Shown here: positions 23,001-34,561 of the stretch, in pieces
How positions within the stretch are numbered: the stretch's first letter is position 1
How the letters are laid out: every line of letters begins with the position of its first letter
Assembly (NCBI GenBank): GCA_026873275.1
Contig: JANTUC010000005.1
Span: forward strand, 558,001 to 622,000
Direction of reading: 5' to 3'
DNA length: 64,000 nt
Origin: Pseudopithomyces maydicus
Taxonomy: Eukaryota; Ascomycota; Dothideomycetes; Pleosporales; Didymosphaeriaceae
Position numbers and translations under genes: made by a program
The notes under the pieces: generated by a model
The model's input: only the letters and a program-made list of their open reading frames with translations
Databases searched by the model: none
Told to the model about the DNA's origin: nothing

Positions 23001-25965
23001 AGCGGGTTTGCCTTTTTTTTTCAAGTAACAGCTGCCGAGTACTACATGTTTGAAAACATCAATGAGCAGCTGCGCACTCAATTCGAAGCCAATGCCGCCA
23101 TTTGCTGTGTTTCGTTAGTATCGATTCACCTTCCAGATGCGTCGGAAGGAATTGTATTCTTACCGCCTGTTATCAGGACGATCGTCTTATCAGTGCTCAT
23201 GGTAGCTGTTGGTTCCGGCTACACCTCCATGCGTCTAAGACTACAGTACGGCTATCGCAAGCTTACATCCAGCCGAAAGGTTTGCGTAGTAACACCATGT
23301 TGGAGCCGAGGTCGACTGATGAATGTCAAATGTTCACCCGCCTCAATTATTATTCTGCGCGATGGTACAGGACTATCTCTGCATGCTTATATGGACAGGA
23401 ACGATCAAGCCAAAAAGCCACTTCGTTTACGGCGCAGCAGTATGGTCAGCAATGATCTTGTCACAGAGTTAAGAGGTCCAGTCACCGGCACCATAGTTTT
23501 TGTCGATGATATCACTCTGGCAGCTTTCATCTATCGAGTGACGACACACCATCTGCTTTAACTCGTCCCAGGAACAAACCATCAAAGGCATAGCTATGAT
23601 GGTCACCCTCCCTGCCTCCCTGCTCGGGAACCGCCGAGTCTTACACTTACGCCGGCACGAGTACATCTCAGCACGGTTTGGTGGTCGATCATCCCACGCT
23701 TATGTCACGTCCCTACGCAACCGAATGCCCGGTGTGTGTGTTATGTGGCCTGTAGCCCTCTTGACCACAACAGGCAAGAGCTGCCGTTTCAGAGTCTACC
23801 GCGGTTCGAATTTCGGTACACATCGGCCAATTACTAACGACAATGCATTCCGCCTTTGCAGCCGCGGTAAAGAGTGCGCGAGCCCCCTCGCTCCCACGGG
23901 GCCCTGTGCCGAAACTCTTCCTGGATTCGTTAGCGACCAGCAGCCGTTATTTTGCGTCCAGGCGCAACCGCAGCCTTAGTGGACCTGAGCCGTCCGTCCG
24001 CACAGTTTAGAACATTTTAACAACCAAGATGCCGTAACTTGTGTCGTTGTGCATCCTGGATCCCAACAGCAGATCACTGTTTTACTTGCTTTCTTGCATG
24101 TCACATTACGTCAGGGCCGCCTCCTGGTCAATGTACGTGATTAGCGACCTTTGCGTCAGGGCGATCTTGGATCAAAGCACTGTTGCAGCAGGTCACGCGA
24201 AACAGTGAGGGACTACACTACCCGTTCGAGCTAGCATCCTGACATGTACGCCGCTTGTCACTCGGCCCAAGACTAATAGTGTCACAATGGTGAGGCGTTT
24301 GTAGGGGTTCCCTCAGACCACTATACACCGCACATTTCTGGCCCCAGGCTTGTCTTTGTTGTTGTTGTCGTTTCGGTAAATCTTCAGTCCGGGGTTGGTA
24401 GGTTGCTATGGTCGAGCCCTCAGGGACGGGGAAACTCGACACTAATACTAGCCATTGTCCTCACAACACCTCGCACCTAGTCATTATACAGCCCACCGGC
24501 CGCACCTTTCTGCACCGTTGCGATGTAAGCTCGAAACGTGTCAGAACTCCGGACCTGCAGAGATCCACGCGTGGAATCTGACGCTCGCGCGGCTGGTTCC
24601 TGCGTCTCGGCACAGATGAGGCTCAAGTTTGATGAGCCGCCTGCCGCTTAGGCTCGGCCCTTCCTGGTTTACACAAGAGCAGCGGCTGAAGCCCGTATTC
24701 GCCCTAGCCCATGCAACCTTTACAAAGGCGATCTAGGTAGAAATGTGGCTGGAGTATGGTAGGTCACAATGAAAGAGCAGCTTCACCGCTTCTGGTCGGT
24801 CGACCGGCAAGTCGATGCAGTGTCTTGGTACACTAATCCGTCAAGTACATAGTCGAGCGCCTCGACTCTGCTGCTTATTAGGCATAATTCCCCACAGCTA
24901 TTTGCCAAACTCCACCTTTGCGCATTCTGTGGCACAGGTTGTCGCCTCGGCCAGGCACATGACAACCTTCCAGCTTCTGCCTCGTCTGTGCTTCCACGTG
25001 TCTATTCGGCCCGACTTCTCTACGTGTTACGTTATTGGCCCCGCCGCGGAGTGGACGCAAAAGCGGGAACGAGCGGTTTGCGCATGAGCATGCACTGGCG
25101 GGACCAACACTGTTGCCCAAAGGATGGAATGCGTACAGTTCAGACTGCTATCGAGAAATTGGCAATAAAACGATGGGCCAAAGAAGGGTACGCGCCGGGC
25201 TGGAAGCCAAGTCCCTGCGGCGAGACAAGAAACGGTGTAAACTTTGTGCTTCGTGTTGGCAGCCTCGCGTCTGAGGGGTGTCTGGGCTGCGTGCTGGGTC
25301 TGGTGGGTGGGTTCGAGGGTATGATCAGTGGAGACTAGTTCGCGCACCCCCTGTGAAGAAGAGCTTCATTCGAAGATCATTTTATGCGAGACATGAACGA
25401 GCCTTGCGCACAAGATATTTGAAGATGAAATTCAACGTGTCAAGATTTGTGTATGAACCTTGGTTGGTCTGTGGCAAAACATTACTCTCAACGGACTCCC
25501 GTGAAGCTTCTCAAAATACACGTTACATTAGAGTGACTCGCATATTCACCCAATGTCCGTTCTCCACACCCATATTGCAGCGTGGTGGGGTTCCGGCGAT
25601 TTCAGCATTGGAACGCCACCTCAACACACCGAGTTTCGTCCTTTGCGGGGCCAGAGGAGTCATGATCATCACAAGAATCCAACGCGGAATGAATTCCTCA
25701 TCGCGTCTTGTCATACCGTTACCAAACCTAATTGTTCAGCTTCAGCGTATGTACAGAGTAGGTAGAAAGCGACGTCCCATCTGGCTCGATGCAGATTTCG
25801 TAAACTAGCGCCAAACAAGCTAGCCCCTCGATCCAGACCGTCTTCGGCTGCCCCACGTGACACCACACCGCGCGGGGAACCACCACCGCACGAACATTCA
25901 GGGTCTTCTTGAACATGTCTTACTCGTGTTAGCCCAAAGTATCGCCCTGCCGTCTCCCTCTAATC
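20080..25965. other. 5.9-kb gene-free block upstream of the Sfp1-like gene
   Basis: The first 400 bases may be extra coding or 5' exon of the Sfp1-like gene. From 20500 to 22000 it is GC-rich with CCG/CCT patches. From 22000 to 25900 base composition is ordinary, with only short, mutually overlapping frames and no recognised protein, transposon or RNA gene. No long direct repeats were noticed. It is probably promoter, 5' UTR and non-coding DNA, possibly with non-coding transcripts. Confidence 0.5.
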
Positions 25966-27538
25966 ATGCCTCGCCCAGCTGAAGTGCTGGACGGCCCCAT
26001 GGACGTAGCAGACTCATCTCGAGCCGCCCCTCTCGAGACACCGCCCGTACCTCACACCGCCAGATCCAGCATCCTGTGGAAACTGTATCTCTCACATACG
26101 CTGTCGACGTGGAATGCACGCACGTTTGAGTTCGGCGCCGTTATTTTCTTGGCGGCCATCTTTCCTGGGACGCTGTTTTACGCCTCTTGCTATGCGCTGT
26201 TTCGGGCGCTCGCCGCGTTTTTGTTCTCGTCTGCAGTAGGCGGTCAGGTGGATAGTAAGGAACGGTTGGCAGTGGTGCGTCAGTCGATTGTTTGGCAGCG
26301 GGTCTCAGTTGCGGTGTCGTGTGGAGTCCTTTTGCTGCTGCTTCGGTCAGCTGAACATGAGTGGGTCACTGTGCTCTGGTTCGTAGCATGCGTGCTGCTG
26401 GCTGGGGTAGAGAAGTTGGCTTTTGTAGGGAATACGGTGGCGGTCGAGAGGGATTGGGTGGTAGTAGTTGCGGAGGGATTGAGTGTTCCGAGGGAAGATT
26501 TGAATAGCACGATGAGGAGAATTGATTTGGTGTGCAAGTTGGTGGCACCCTTGGGCATCTCGTTGGTCGATGGATACTCCACAAGAGTTGCAATTTGGGT
26601 TGTCCTCGGGCAGAATGCATTGAGTGTTGTCTTCGTAGGTCTCTGGATATTGCAGTCGTTAAATTCAATGCTAAATTCGCTAGGAATACTTCGCCATCGC
26701 TCAAGTGTACAGAGCCGTTCCTGGACTGAGTGTCCGGAGTAACAAAACGTCGATGTCATCTCCTGGTGCTGGACACCGGCGTACATCTTCACCAAGACCT
26801 CATAGCTGGCTATCCGCCCTACGGACAACGCTGCAACCATGGAAAGCCTACTTCGTGAACCCCGCCTTTCTCGCCTCCTTCTCACTCGCCCTCCTCTACT
26901 TCACCGTCCTCGGCTTCGGCTCCCAACTGACGACCTACCTGCTCACTCTCGGTCTAACCTCCCTCCATATATCCGCCATCCGCCTCATCTCTGTCATCCT
27001 TGAGCTCAGCGCCACATGTGCTGCCCCTCTCCTTATGCGCCGCATCGGCGCCGTCCGCGCAGGTCTCTGGTTCATCAACTTCCAGCTCCTCGCCACCTGC
27101 CTCGCCATCGCACTCTTCACCTTCTATTCCACACACCCGCTCGCCTCGGGCCTGTCCCTTGTTGCCGGTGTCACGCTTGCTCGCCTCGGGCTGTGGGGCT
27201 TCGACCTTTGCGTGCAGTACCTCGTGCAAGAGGACGCACCGGAGGCGACGCGCGGGTCATTTTCTGCCGTCGAAGCGAGCCTTCAAAATCTATTCGAGCT
27301 CTGTAGCTTCACGGTGACGATGGTGTGGGCGAGGCCCGAGGACTTCAAGTGGCCGGTGAGAGTGAGCGGGGTGGTGGTCGCGGTGGCGGCGGTGTGCTTT
27401 GCGGCGTTTGTGCGGGGGAAGAGGGGTCATTTGTTGCATACGAGTAGGTGTTTGGAGAAGAGGAGTGGCAAGTATAGTGTTTTGCCGACGATTGCGGAGG
27501 AGAGTGAGGTCGAGTTGGAAGAGAGTGGGCGAGCATGA
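25966..27538 (+). CDS. Ferroportin (SLC40A1) family iron transporter
   Basis: Two exons, 25966-26634 and 26684-27538, 507 aa. The donor is GTAGGT and the acceptor CTAG, with GCTAA as branch site; splicing rebuilds VVFEYFAIAQVYRAVPGL, typical of the family. Ferroportins export Fe2+ in animals, and fungal members are predicted to move metal across plasma or vacuolar membrane. Seen: LYLSHTLSTWNARTFEFGAVIFLAAIFPGTL near residue 40, matching the conserved first helices, then about ten hydrophobic segments, and NPAFLASFSLALLYFTVLGFGSQLTTYLL at the start of the second half. A long polar loop lies between halves (SVRSNKTSMSSPGAGHRRTS). Length and order are those of a complete gene. Confidence 0.88.
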
Positions 27539-27913
27539 TGCGATGGCGAGAGCCGGGTGATGTTGGTTTTGTAACGTGTTGATCGTCAATTTCACATATT
27601 TCTCGTGGAAATAAAGCTAAAAGAACTGCATTAATTGATAAAAACAACACATTGGGTTTGAGCTAACCATATTCCCACAAAGTGAACCGAAGACCTCATC
27701 TCGATGCCAAGATCTAACTTGAGATGTACAATCCAACGACTGATCGAAGATCATGTCTCTGTAGTAGGAACTAATCGAAGATCAGGTTCCCTGGAGAAAG
27801 ATAAACAATTCAACTTTGGTAATTAGAAACTGATCGAAGATCATGTCTCTTAATCAGTAGGAACTGATCGAAACAAAGGCCTCTTAGTGAAGAGGCAAAT
27901 ATCCTTGTCAGGA
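27539..27913. other. Intergenic with short ATCGAAGATC repeats
   Basis: Three to four dispersed copies of AACTGATCGAAGATCATGTC or a close variant occur at 27735-27890. They abut the 3' end of the KR-repeat ORF. Confidence 0.6.
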
Positions 27914-28570
27914 TTATCGGTGTGTACTATGTGTACCTGAATGAGGAGCTCGCTTCTGCAATGCGTTTTCAAGTGGATCTTGAGATGGAATTCGCTTTTG
28001 CAATGCGTCTTCAAATGGATCTGGACGTGGAGCTTGTTTCTGCAATGCGTTCTCAAGTGAATCTTGAGATAGAACCCGCTTCTGCAATGCGCTCTCAAGT
28101 GAATCTGAATGTAGAACTCGCTTCTGCAATGCGTCCTCAAATGGATTTGTACAAACTCGATTTTGCAATGCATTCTCAAATGGATCTGGACGTGGAGCTT
28201 GTTTCTGCAATGCGCTCTCGAGTGAATCTGAATGTGGAACTCGCTTCTGCAATGTGTCCTCAAATGGATCTGTACGAGCTCGCTTTTGCAATGCATTCTC
28301 AAATGGATCTGTACGAACTCGCTTTTGTAATGCATTCTCAAATGTATCTGTACGAACTCGCTTTTGTAATGCACTCTTGAATGAATGTAAACGTGGAGCT
28401 CGCTTTTGCAATGCATTTCCAAATGAATCTGGGGATTGAGTTCTAGATCGTGTGTCTGTTGTGGAAGTGTCTGTTCGTGCGCGTTTGGCAGCGCCGAGAA
28501 TCTTCAACCCTTTCCCTGGAGGCTGATAATCAGGATGTGAGGGAAGAATAAATTTCTGAGCAGCTTCCAT
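27914..28570 (-). CDS. KR-punctuated tandem-repeat ORF, in frame with gene B
   Basis: 218 codons, starting ATG directly after the TGA that ends gene B and in the same frame. The first 50 residues are basic and polar without signal peptide. From about residue 45, twelve to thirteen tandem units of 13-14 residues follow, such as RTDPFENALQKR and LHSDSLESALQKR. Nearly every unit ends in KR, with KQ or NR in a few. Dibasic KR at a fixed spacing resembles Kex2-processed repeat proteins, but the lack of a signal peptide argues against secretion. It may be a C-terminal part of gene B cut off by one stop codon, reached by readthrough, or spliced in by an intron I cannot see. Function unknown. Confidence 0.45.
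   Translation of the reverse strand: MEAAQKFILPSHPDYQPPGKGLKILGAAKRARTDTSTTDTRSRTQSPDSFGNALQKRAPRLHSFKSALQKRVRTDTFENALQKRVRTDPFENALQKRARTDPFEDTLQKRVPHSDSLESALQKQAPRPDPFENALQNRVCTNPFEDALQKRVLHSDSLESALQKRVLSQDSLENALQKQAPRPDPFEDALQKRIPSQDPLENALQKRAPHSGTHSTHR
27925..28440. repeat. 39-42 bp coding minisatellite
   Basis: Tandem units of 39 or 42 bp containing CGCTTCTGCAATGCGTTCTC on plus, all multiples of 3, read on minus as DPFENALQKR-type units. Unit order alternates between two types (PRPDPF and HSDSLE), suggesting a higher-order repeat. Confidence 0.85.
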
Positions 28571-30331
28571 TCACTCCTCTTGTTCTTGTTTAAAAGCACG
28601 TGGGTTATAATCATCAATTTGTACTTCACGATTTCTTGAGGACACAGTCCGAGGGTCGAAAGGCGCATCCACATTGTGCGACACAGGCTTGTCGTCGCGG
28701 AAGATTAAGTCGGTTTCGTCCCGCCTCTCTTCTATCATACGGTTTTGATTCTGTGATACTTGGGTAGTATGAATATCTGGTCGAGTATAAGAAATCAAGG
28801 CTTGAGATGATCCAGTTTGTGAATGGAGATGGCTAGACAAATTCGCTTGCTGGTATGAGCTTGAATTGAAACCGGAATTCCATTGCAAAGCCATGCCTGG
28901 GGGTGCTTGGACCTGAAACACTGGAGCTTGGGGTGCTTGAGTTTGGTATCCTGATGCTTGGGGTGCTTGGTACCCTGGAGCCTGGGGTACTTGGACTGCT
29001 TGAGTTGGAAATGGTTGGATCTGGAATACTGGGGCCGGAGACGCTTGAGCTTGATACCCTGGTGCTTGGCGTGATGTTGCATTGCGCCGCCTATCATCTA
29101 CATGATAGGGAGCGGGGCGCTGGCGCTTGTTTCCCCTTGTGCCACCCGTGCCCCGATGTCTACCCCCTGGATTCCGCTGCTTGTTCCCAGAGGAATTTGC
29201 CCTCGGGTGTGTACTCCCATAAGTACCTGTGCTGTGGTCTGTAACAGGCGAAAATAAGTTCTCCCGGGCTTCGGGAAGATCATGGAATCGAATAGCCCAA
29301 GCCTTCGATGTCCATGCCGATAGGGAACCATTATATATGAAATCTCCTTGTTTGAGATACCCTTCATATCGGAGCTGTGGAACCACAGAGTCATCTGGGA
29401 AACGGTGTATATTTGCTGGGAACTTGCTTCTGTCGACGGGGCAGTTGAGCCGTTTAGCTATCATCTTGGATGGTCCATATAAATGGGGACACCATTCTCC
29501 GGCAGCGTGGTTTGGGTTTCCACAAAACGCGCAAGGATATACACAATCCTTATAGTGCTCGATGGGCGGCTGGTGCTGTGACATTAACCAAAAACATCGT
29601 CTGCATCGTCCGTCTGGACGATTACCGAATTCTTTGGTCTCGGGAATCTGGATTTGAATCTTTGGATCCGCGATATTGAAGTAAAAGTCTCGAGGTGGAA
29701 GGTACATATCAACATCTGACAAGTCAGCACACGTGCATTGTTCTTGTTTTTATACATCCGGTGAGTTACTCACTGAGTTGATCCCGGCTCCTCTGGGCTT
29801 GATCGCTACTGTTGGGACCGGGGTACTGTTGGTCATAATACTGTGGCTGCGGCTGCATATAGGCTTGTTGAGGGGTATACAACTGTTGCTGGTGGGCTTG
29901 TGACTGGCGATAGGATTGCTGCTCGTAGGCATATGGGTAGCTATAGGGCTGTTGTTGGTAGACGTGCGGTAGGCCGTTGGGTTCCTGCTGGTAGACGTGT
30001 GGTAGGTCGTGGGTCTGCTGCCGGGTCTGCTGCTGACCATATGTACCTTCTAATCCAGCTTAGTTAGTTATTTGTAGAAAGAAATCATAAATCGCCACGC
30101 ACCTATTTGCTCTCCGTCATAACATGACGGTTTCGTAGTCACGATATCCTGTTGCTTCTGGGAGTTGCTCTGGCTGGGTGTGGCTTCTTCATTAGGTCGG
30201 AAAGGACCAGGACTGTGCTGTAGGGTGTATTGCTGGTTCATCTGGCTGTTCTGCTGATCGTCTTGGTTACGTTGCTCTGATTTTATAAATTTTTCAGATA
30301 GACCGCCGATATGGTTGAAAGAGTCTCCCAT
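28571..30331 (-). CDS. Q/Y-rich zinc-knuckle protein of unknown function (gene B)
   Basis: Three exons: 30331-30103, 30049-29774 and 29715-28571, giving 1650 nt and 549 aa. Donors are GTGCGT and GTGAGT; acceptors TTAG and TCAG, with ACTAAC as branch site for intron 1. Order: polar N-terminus; Q/Y/P-rich exon 2 (VYQQQPYSYPYAYEQQ, MQPQPQYYDQQYPG); a cysteine cluster with CRRC and CAFCGNPNHAAGEWC (CX2CX4HX5C, near a CCHC knuckle); a short block from VVPQLRYEGYL to FHDLPEA resembling gene A; an RGG-like basic region (GGRHRGTGGTRGNKR); and imperfect QAPGYQ/QAPVFQ repeats. This suggests nucleic-acid binding with low-complexity tails. It ends at TGA 28571-28573, immediately followed in frame by ATG of the KR-repeat ORF. 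I do not recognise the family. Confidence 0.7.
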
Positions 30332-31264
30332 GTTGTTTGTTGATGTGACGGAGAAGAATCACGAGTGTCATTTTGTGGGTGATAAATATACGGCAAGCGC
30401 GCTAAGCAAAAGAGTCTTGGCGCCCAAGATAGCGCCTGTTTAAAGTGTATGATCTGACAATGTTAATCACGCCACAATAGGCCACGATACGTAAAATATG
30501 TAAATTGAAAATCAACGAGTCACTAAAGCCTTTGATGTGAGCAAGAAAAGATAACTGAGAACAGGTGGCTCAGAGATGTAAGCAAAGATCTGCCAGTAGA
30601 TATACCTATACACTAGAAACATGCGCCGACTTTCGAGGGAGTGGCCAGGCACGACGAATGATCACAATAAAGATAAAATACGTAGCATGAGATCAGGAAT
30701 AGAGGCTTAATGGCCCACCACAGCAATGGAGTCGTAGTGTTGTCACGGTCGCGCCTGCTCGTCCTGATGCCGGCCTGCACCTGCACCACCTGGGCAGCGC
30801 CAATGTCACGTGACGTCGCGCCGCCCGGGCTGGAGCCCTGGAGCCCTCCCCGGAACCGTCAAACTGTAGCATCGAAGGCAATTTAGTCATGGAGCCCATC
30901 CTTAAAGAGCACTAATACGGATGCCTAGTTAAGAAATTCCTCTAGTCATCCGTATCAATGTGTCACATACACACTCATACTTTATGTACGTACTTCCTGT
31001 GCGTGCGTTTTCTAATGTTGCCTTCAATGGACTATTGCTGATCGACACAAATAATTCGAGTATTGTTGTGTCACAAGAGGCAAGTCACAGCAGATATATG
31101 CATAGAGTTTCATACAGGATTGAGGATTCTCCAGGGCTGAACCGAAAGACATCCCCAGTCTGGACATTTGGTGATTAGTAGTCGAACTCGACTTCTGATT
31201 GATTAATAATATTTACAAAATTCAACAGCTAGCTTTCTTCTGATTGTCGCTGATCAAATTTCGG
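30332..31264. promoter_or_regulatory. Promoter region of gene B
   Basis: Lies between the P450 3' end and gene B. A compact element at about 30802-30830 combines CACGTGACGTCG (E-box plus CRE-like core) with a GC-rich block. No gene is supported. Confidence 0.4.
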
Positions 31265-32812
31265 CTAGATAGTACCGCAGCGCCGTTTGATGTTCACGAT
31301 AATATCTTTCTGCGTGTGGAACCACGTATCCTGTGTCTTCCATGGACGATCATGCGCCATGCTTATATTGAAATGGCGTAGGATCTCGGGGACGAGTGTG
31401 TGCAATTCGGTGAGCGAGATGTTTTTCCCAATACAAACCCTGGTACCAGCTCCGAAGGTCAGAATAGCCTTATCCATCTCGCGGCTACGTGCTTCAGAAT
31501 CAAGCCAACGCTCAGGCCGAAATGTATCAGCATCTTCTCCAAAAACTTGTGAGTCCAGATGAACAATGCATGGGTTGCAACCGACGCGCCATCCAGGCGG
31601 TATGAAATATCCAGATAGCTCTACGCCATACTTTGGAGAGTGACGCTGCATGCTGAGCCCCACGCTTGGATGGAGCCTCATGGCCTCTTTGATCGAAGCT
31701 CCCACGTAGGGCAGTTGGGCTATAGACTCCGTGTAGCGAATCGGCGAGCTAAGGGTGGCGTGGTGCGCATCTATCTCCTCACGGCACTTGGCGAGCTTTT
31801 CGGGGTGCTTCATCAAGAAGTAGAGAGTGGCACGGAGAGCAATTGCTGTTGTGTCAGAGCCGGCCAGCATGGCAATATATGCTTCTAGTGTCACTTCTTT
31901 ATCAGTAAAGCCGGTCCGGGTGCCTTTATCCCTGACAATGCTGCTAAATTGTTGCAGCATGTCGATGCGAGCGGCTATCCCACTGTCAACCTCCTTCACA
32001 CGCTCCGTTACCACGTCGACAGCTGCGGTATGAATCCCTTCAAAGGACTTCAATGCTTTGAATACGGTCGGTGATACAATCGAGAGGCCCAGAACGAATG
32101 GTCGAAGATAGGTCGGAGCAATGGCGGCAGCACAAAGGACCGGCATAAGAGACTCTAGTGCCCCGATCCAGCCCCCAATATCGGTGTTTTCCTCCATGAA
32201 ACCGAACATGTTACCAAACGAAAGTTCGCCAACAACATCAAAAGCATACATCTGAAGCCAGTGGCCGATATCGACCGGGGTTTTCCTCTCGGCAAACTCT
32301 GTCATGCGCTCGAGAAATAGAGTGGTGCACTTCGCCACGTAATCCTCATGCTTCAGGATATTCGCTAGTGAATACACGGGCGCCACAATCCTTCGATAGC
32401 GAGTGTGTTCATGCTCGTCGATGCATGTAAACTGATCCGGTTGTTTAGAAATTTGTGGTGCACCCCATATCGGATAGAAGTCGGTCTTCAGAAGCGGATC
32501 GCTGAGGCGGTAGATTCTGGGGATGTCTGCCGCATTCGCTGAAGTCACTTCATTTGGCGCCAATCGAACGACTGGCCCGTACTTCTTGTGCATTGCACGC
32601 TGTACTTTATCCATGTCTCCCATGTACACTTGATACATGTACCAAACACGTGTCACCGACGCCCAAAAAGGGCCGGGGACTTTCGCCAGAGGATGAAGCG
32701 TGACGGCATAAACCATCCATAGCAAGGTATATATGACGACAAGGATTGGACCAACTTTGCATAGCCATGTCCAGGGGGACAGCTCAGGCAGGGTATCGGA
32801 TAGAAAGGTCAT
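31265..32812 (-). CDS. Cytochrome P450 monooxygenase, pisatin-demethylase-like
   Basis: Intronless, 515 aa, normal for a microsomal fungal P450. Features in order: N-terminal membrane anchor VGPILVVIYTLLWMVYAVTL and proline-rich hinge HPLAKVPGPFW (residues 20-50); helix-C motif EHTRYRR; I-helix AGSDTTA (about 315); ExxR in IKEAMRLHPSV (about 375); the FRPERW motif; heme-binding loop FGAGTRVCIGKN (about 455-466) with the axial cysteine. All catalytic landmarks are intact. The PGP hinge, helix-C region and helix-K sequence resemble the CYP57-like group (pisatin demethylase relatives), though substrate is unknown. Neighbours across a 1.7-kb gap include a receptor and a secreted oxidase, but no polyketide or peptide synthase is present. 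Confidence 0.92.
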   Translation of the reverse strand: MTFLSDTLPELSPWTWLCKVGPILVVIYTLLWMVYAVTLHPLAKVPGPFWASVTRVWYMYQVYMGDMDKVQRAMHKKYGPVVRLAPNEVTSANAADIPRIYRLSDPLLKTDFYPIWGAPQISKQPDQFTCIDEHEHTRYRRIVAPVYSLANILKHEDYVAKCTTLFLERMTEFAERKTPVDIGHWLQMYAFDVVGELSFGNMFGFMEENTDIGGWIGALESLMPVLCAAAIAPTYLRPFVLGLSIVSPTVFKALKSFEGIHTAAVDVVTERVKEVDSGIAARIDMLQQFSSIVRDKGTRTGFTDKEVTLEAYIAMLAGSDTTAIALRATLYFLMKHPEKLAKCREEIDAHHATLSSPIRYTESIAQLPYVGASIKEAMRLHPSVGLSMQRHSPKYGVELSGYFIPPGWRVGCNPCIVHLDSQVFGEDADTFRPERWLDSEARSREMDKAILTFGAGTRVCIGKNISLTELHTLVPEILRHFNISMAHDRPWKTQDTWFHTQKDIIVNIKRRCGTI

Positions 32813-34561
32813 GGAGAAAGCAGGGATGCTACAAGAAGCAAATGTAGAAGATGAACAATTACTGAGAAAGGAATCCTCCGAAGTAGATGGGAGAAAGGAA
32901 TTTGCGGGCCCTGAAGGTTTTCAGGGACATGGGAAGGGAAAAGTATGGAGTTATCTAAACCCCAGTATCTTTAGCGCCATGACCATTCCAGCTCTTCCTG
33001 GTCTAACCTAAGCAGATCATTCACACTGTCGCATGCGGGTTAATCATCCTTAACCTGATTTGGATGTTCCAGATTCAGTACGGATATCTATCTTGAAACT
33101 AGCAAAAAGATAAGAATGCCGATGGGTATGGCAATCTCCAACATGATACCCTGTTCCATGCGATATAAAACATCGCACCATACTCATTCAAATCGTTCTC
33201 CTTGGGGAGAAGATCAGTTAAGGAAATAGCATGAGGTTTAGAGTATTTCAAAAACAACTACGTTTGACATTATGTGACAGGCGGTTGTATGTTACCGTGA
33301 CTGATATTAGGAATTTCGACCTCACACCCGTGGACAGACCTTGCCATATAAGGTAGAAATTTGCGACTTGCATCCATTACGGCATGTTTCTGCATCAGTT
33401 TCTGGGTCTCGAACGCGAAGATAGAATTTTAGCATATTTTATTTTTCGATCTCGTCACGTACAGGGCTCAGTTGACATTAAGATATGCGCGACCGGGTTC
33501 CAAGCACTTGTGATCCGATGCACTCAGTGCATACATGCATACACGAGGACGTATGCGGAAGTACTCCGGACGAATCAAAAGTTCTCGACTAGGCAAGTAT
33601 ACAGCCATTGTCGAGGGGGCGCAACGGCCCGACCCCCAGCCGATTCGCCCCCAGATGGCGGCGCTCACGCTATTTCCTAATATATGCTAGTCATCCGGTT
33701 TCCAAAACAGTCGGCGATGCTTGCAACACCATTTGGTCGAGGATCTGTTCAAATGAGAACCGCTACGAGCGGGACGGTACGGCGGCACAGCGTCCGCATC
33801 CCCATCTCTCAAAAGCGACACGCCAACACACACGACCCCTGTCGAAAATTTTACCGATCCGCATTTCTATGAAGACCAGTATACAACCTCTTTGCGCCTT
33901 TGCTCGATAGTAGTAGTAGCAACTTCATTTGTATGTACCATGCTTTTCATGTTTGCAAGTGAAGCAGAACCCAGAAATGTCCATCACACCGATATATCGA
34001 TCGCCGTTACGCGAGGGACAATACCTCAAGACCGTTGAACTTTGTAGACATTTCCCAAATATTGGAATCTGGTAAACATGACGCCACCGGAACCTGCGCC
34101 CGAGTGCAGTTGGACATCTTTTAAGGTTTCTTCCTCGGTGGAATACGTGTTTCAGCAGCGCAAACAGGCGTCATTGCTTTTTTGGCAAGTGCTTTTGGAA
34201 GATTCACATGGAAGATCCTTCACCTCACTGTGACAAGTTCGGCATATGTGGGACCATACGCAAAAAGAGAGAGACGGGAGCATGCATTACTTGCGAATTT
34301 CAAGAACATCGAAAGGTCGGGCCGCCAGGCTCACAGCTCCAGGCGCAGTTTTTGATTTAGCGCTGGTGTTTTCCATTATGAAATCTCTCTGATTTGCTTC
34401 TTGGAACCATTGAGCAGGTACGAACGTGTCATACACAGGCTTGTTTTTAGCCCGATTAAGAGACTCTATTTTCTTGGGCATCAACCTGCAGAAAGGATAT
34501 ATTAGAGCAACTATCCTTTGAGCATGTGTTGACCGTATACATTTGTTTCTGTAGAGTCAGA
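32813..34561. other. Gene-free stretch between P450 and CFEM receptor
   Basis: Divergent promoter space of the P450 (minus) and the CFEM receptor (plus). Short frames occur, including a 65-codon one at 34287-34484 (minus) without recognised similarity. Nothing else is supported. Confidence 0.5.

Noticed and set aside
22000..25900. Decayed transposon
   Set aside because: No terminal repeats, transposase or reverse-transcriptase motifs, or strong AT bias were seen.
34287..34484. 65-codon minus-strand frame (MMPKKIESLNRAKNK)
   Set aside because: An acceptor-like CTGCAG sits just upstream, but no partner exon or recognised family was found; possibly chance.
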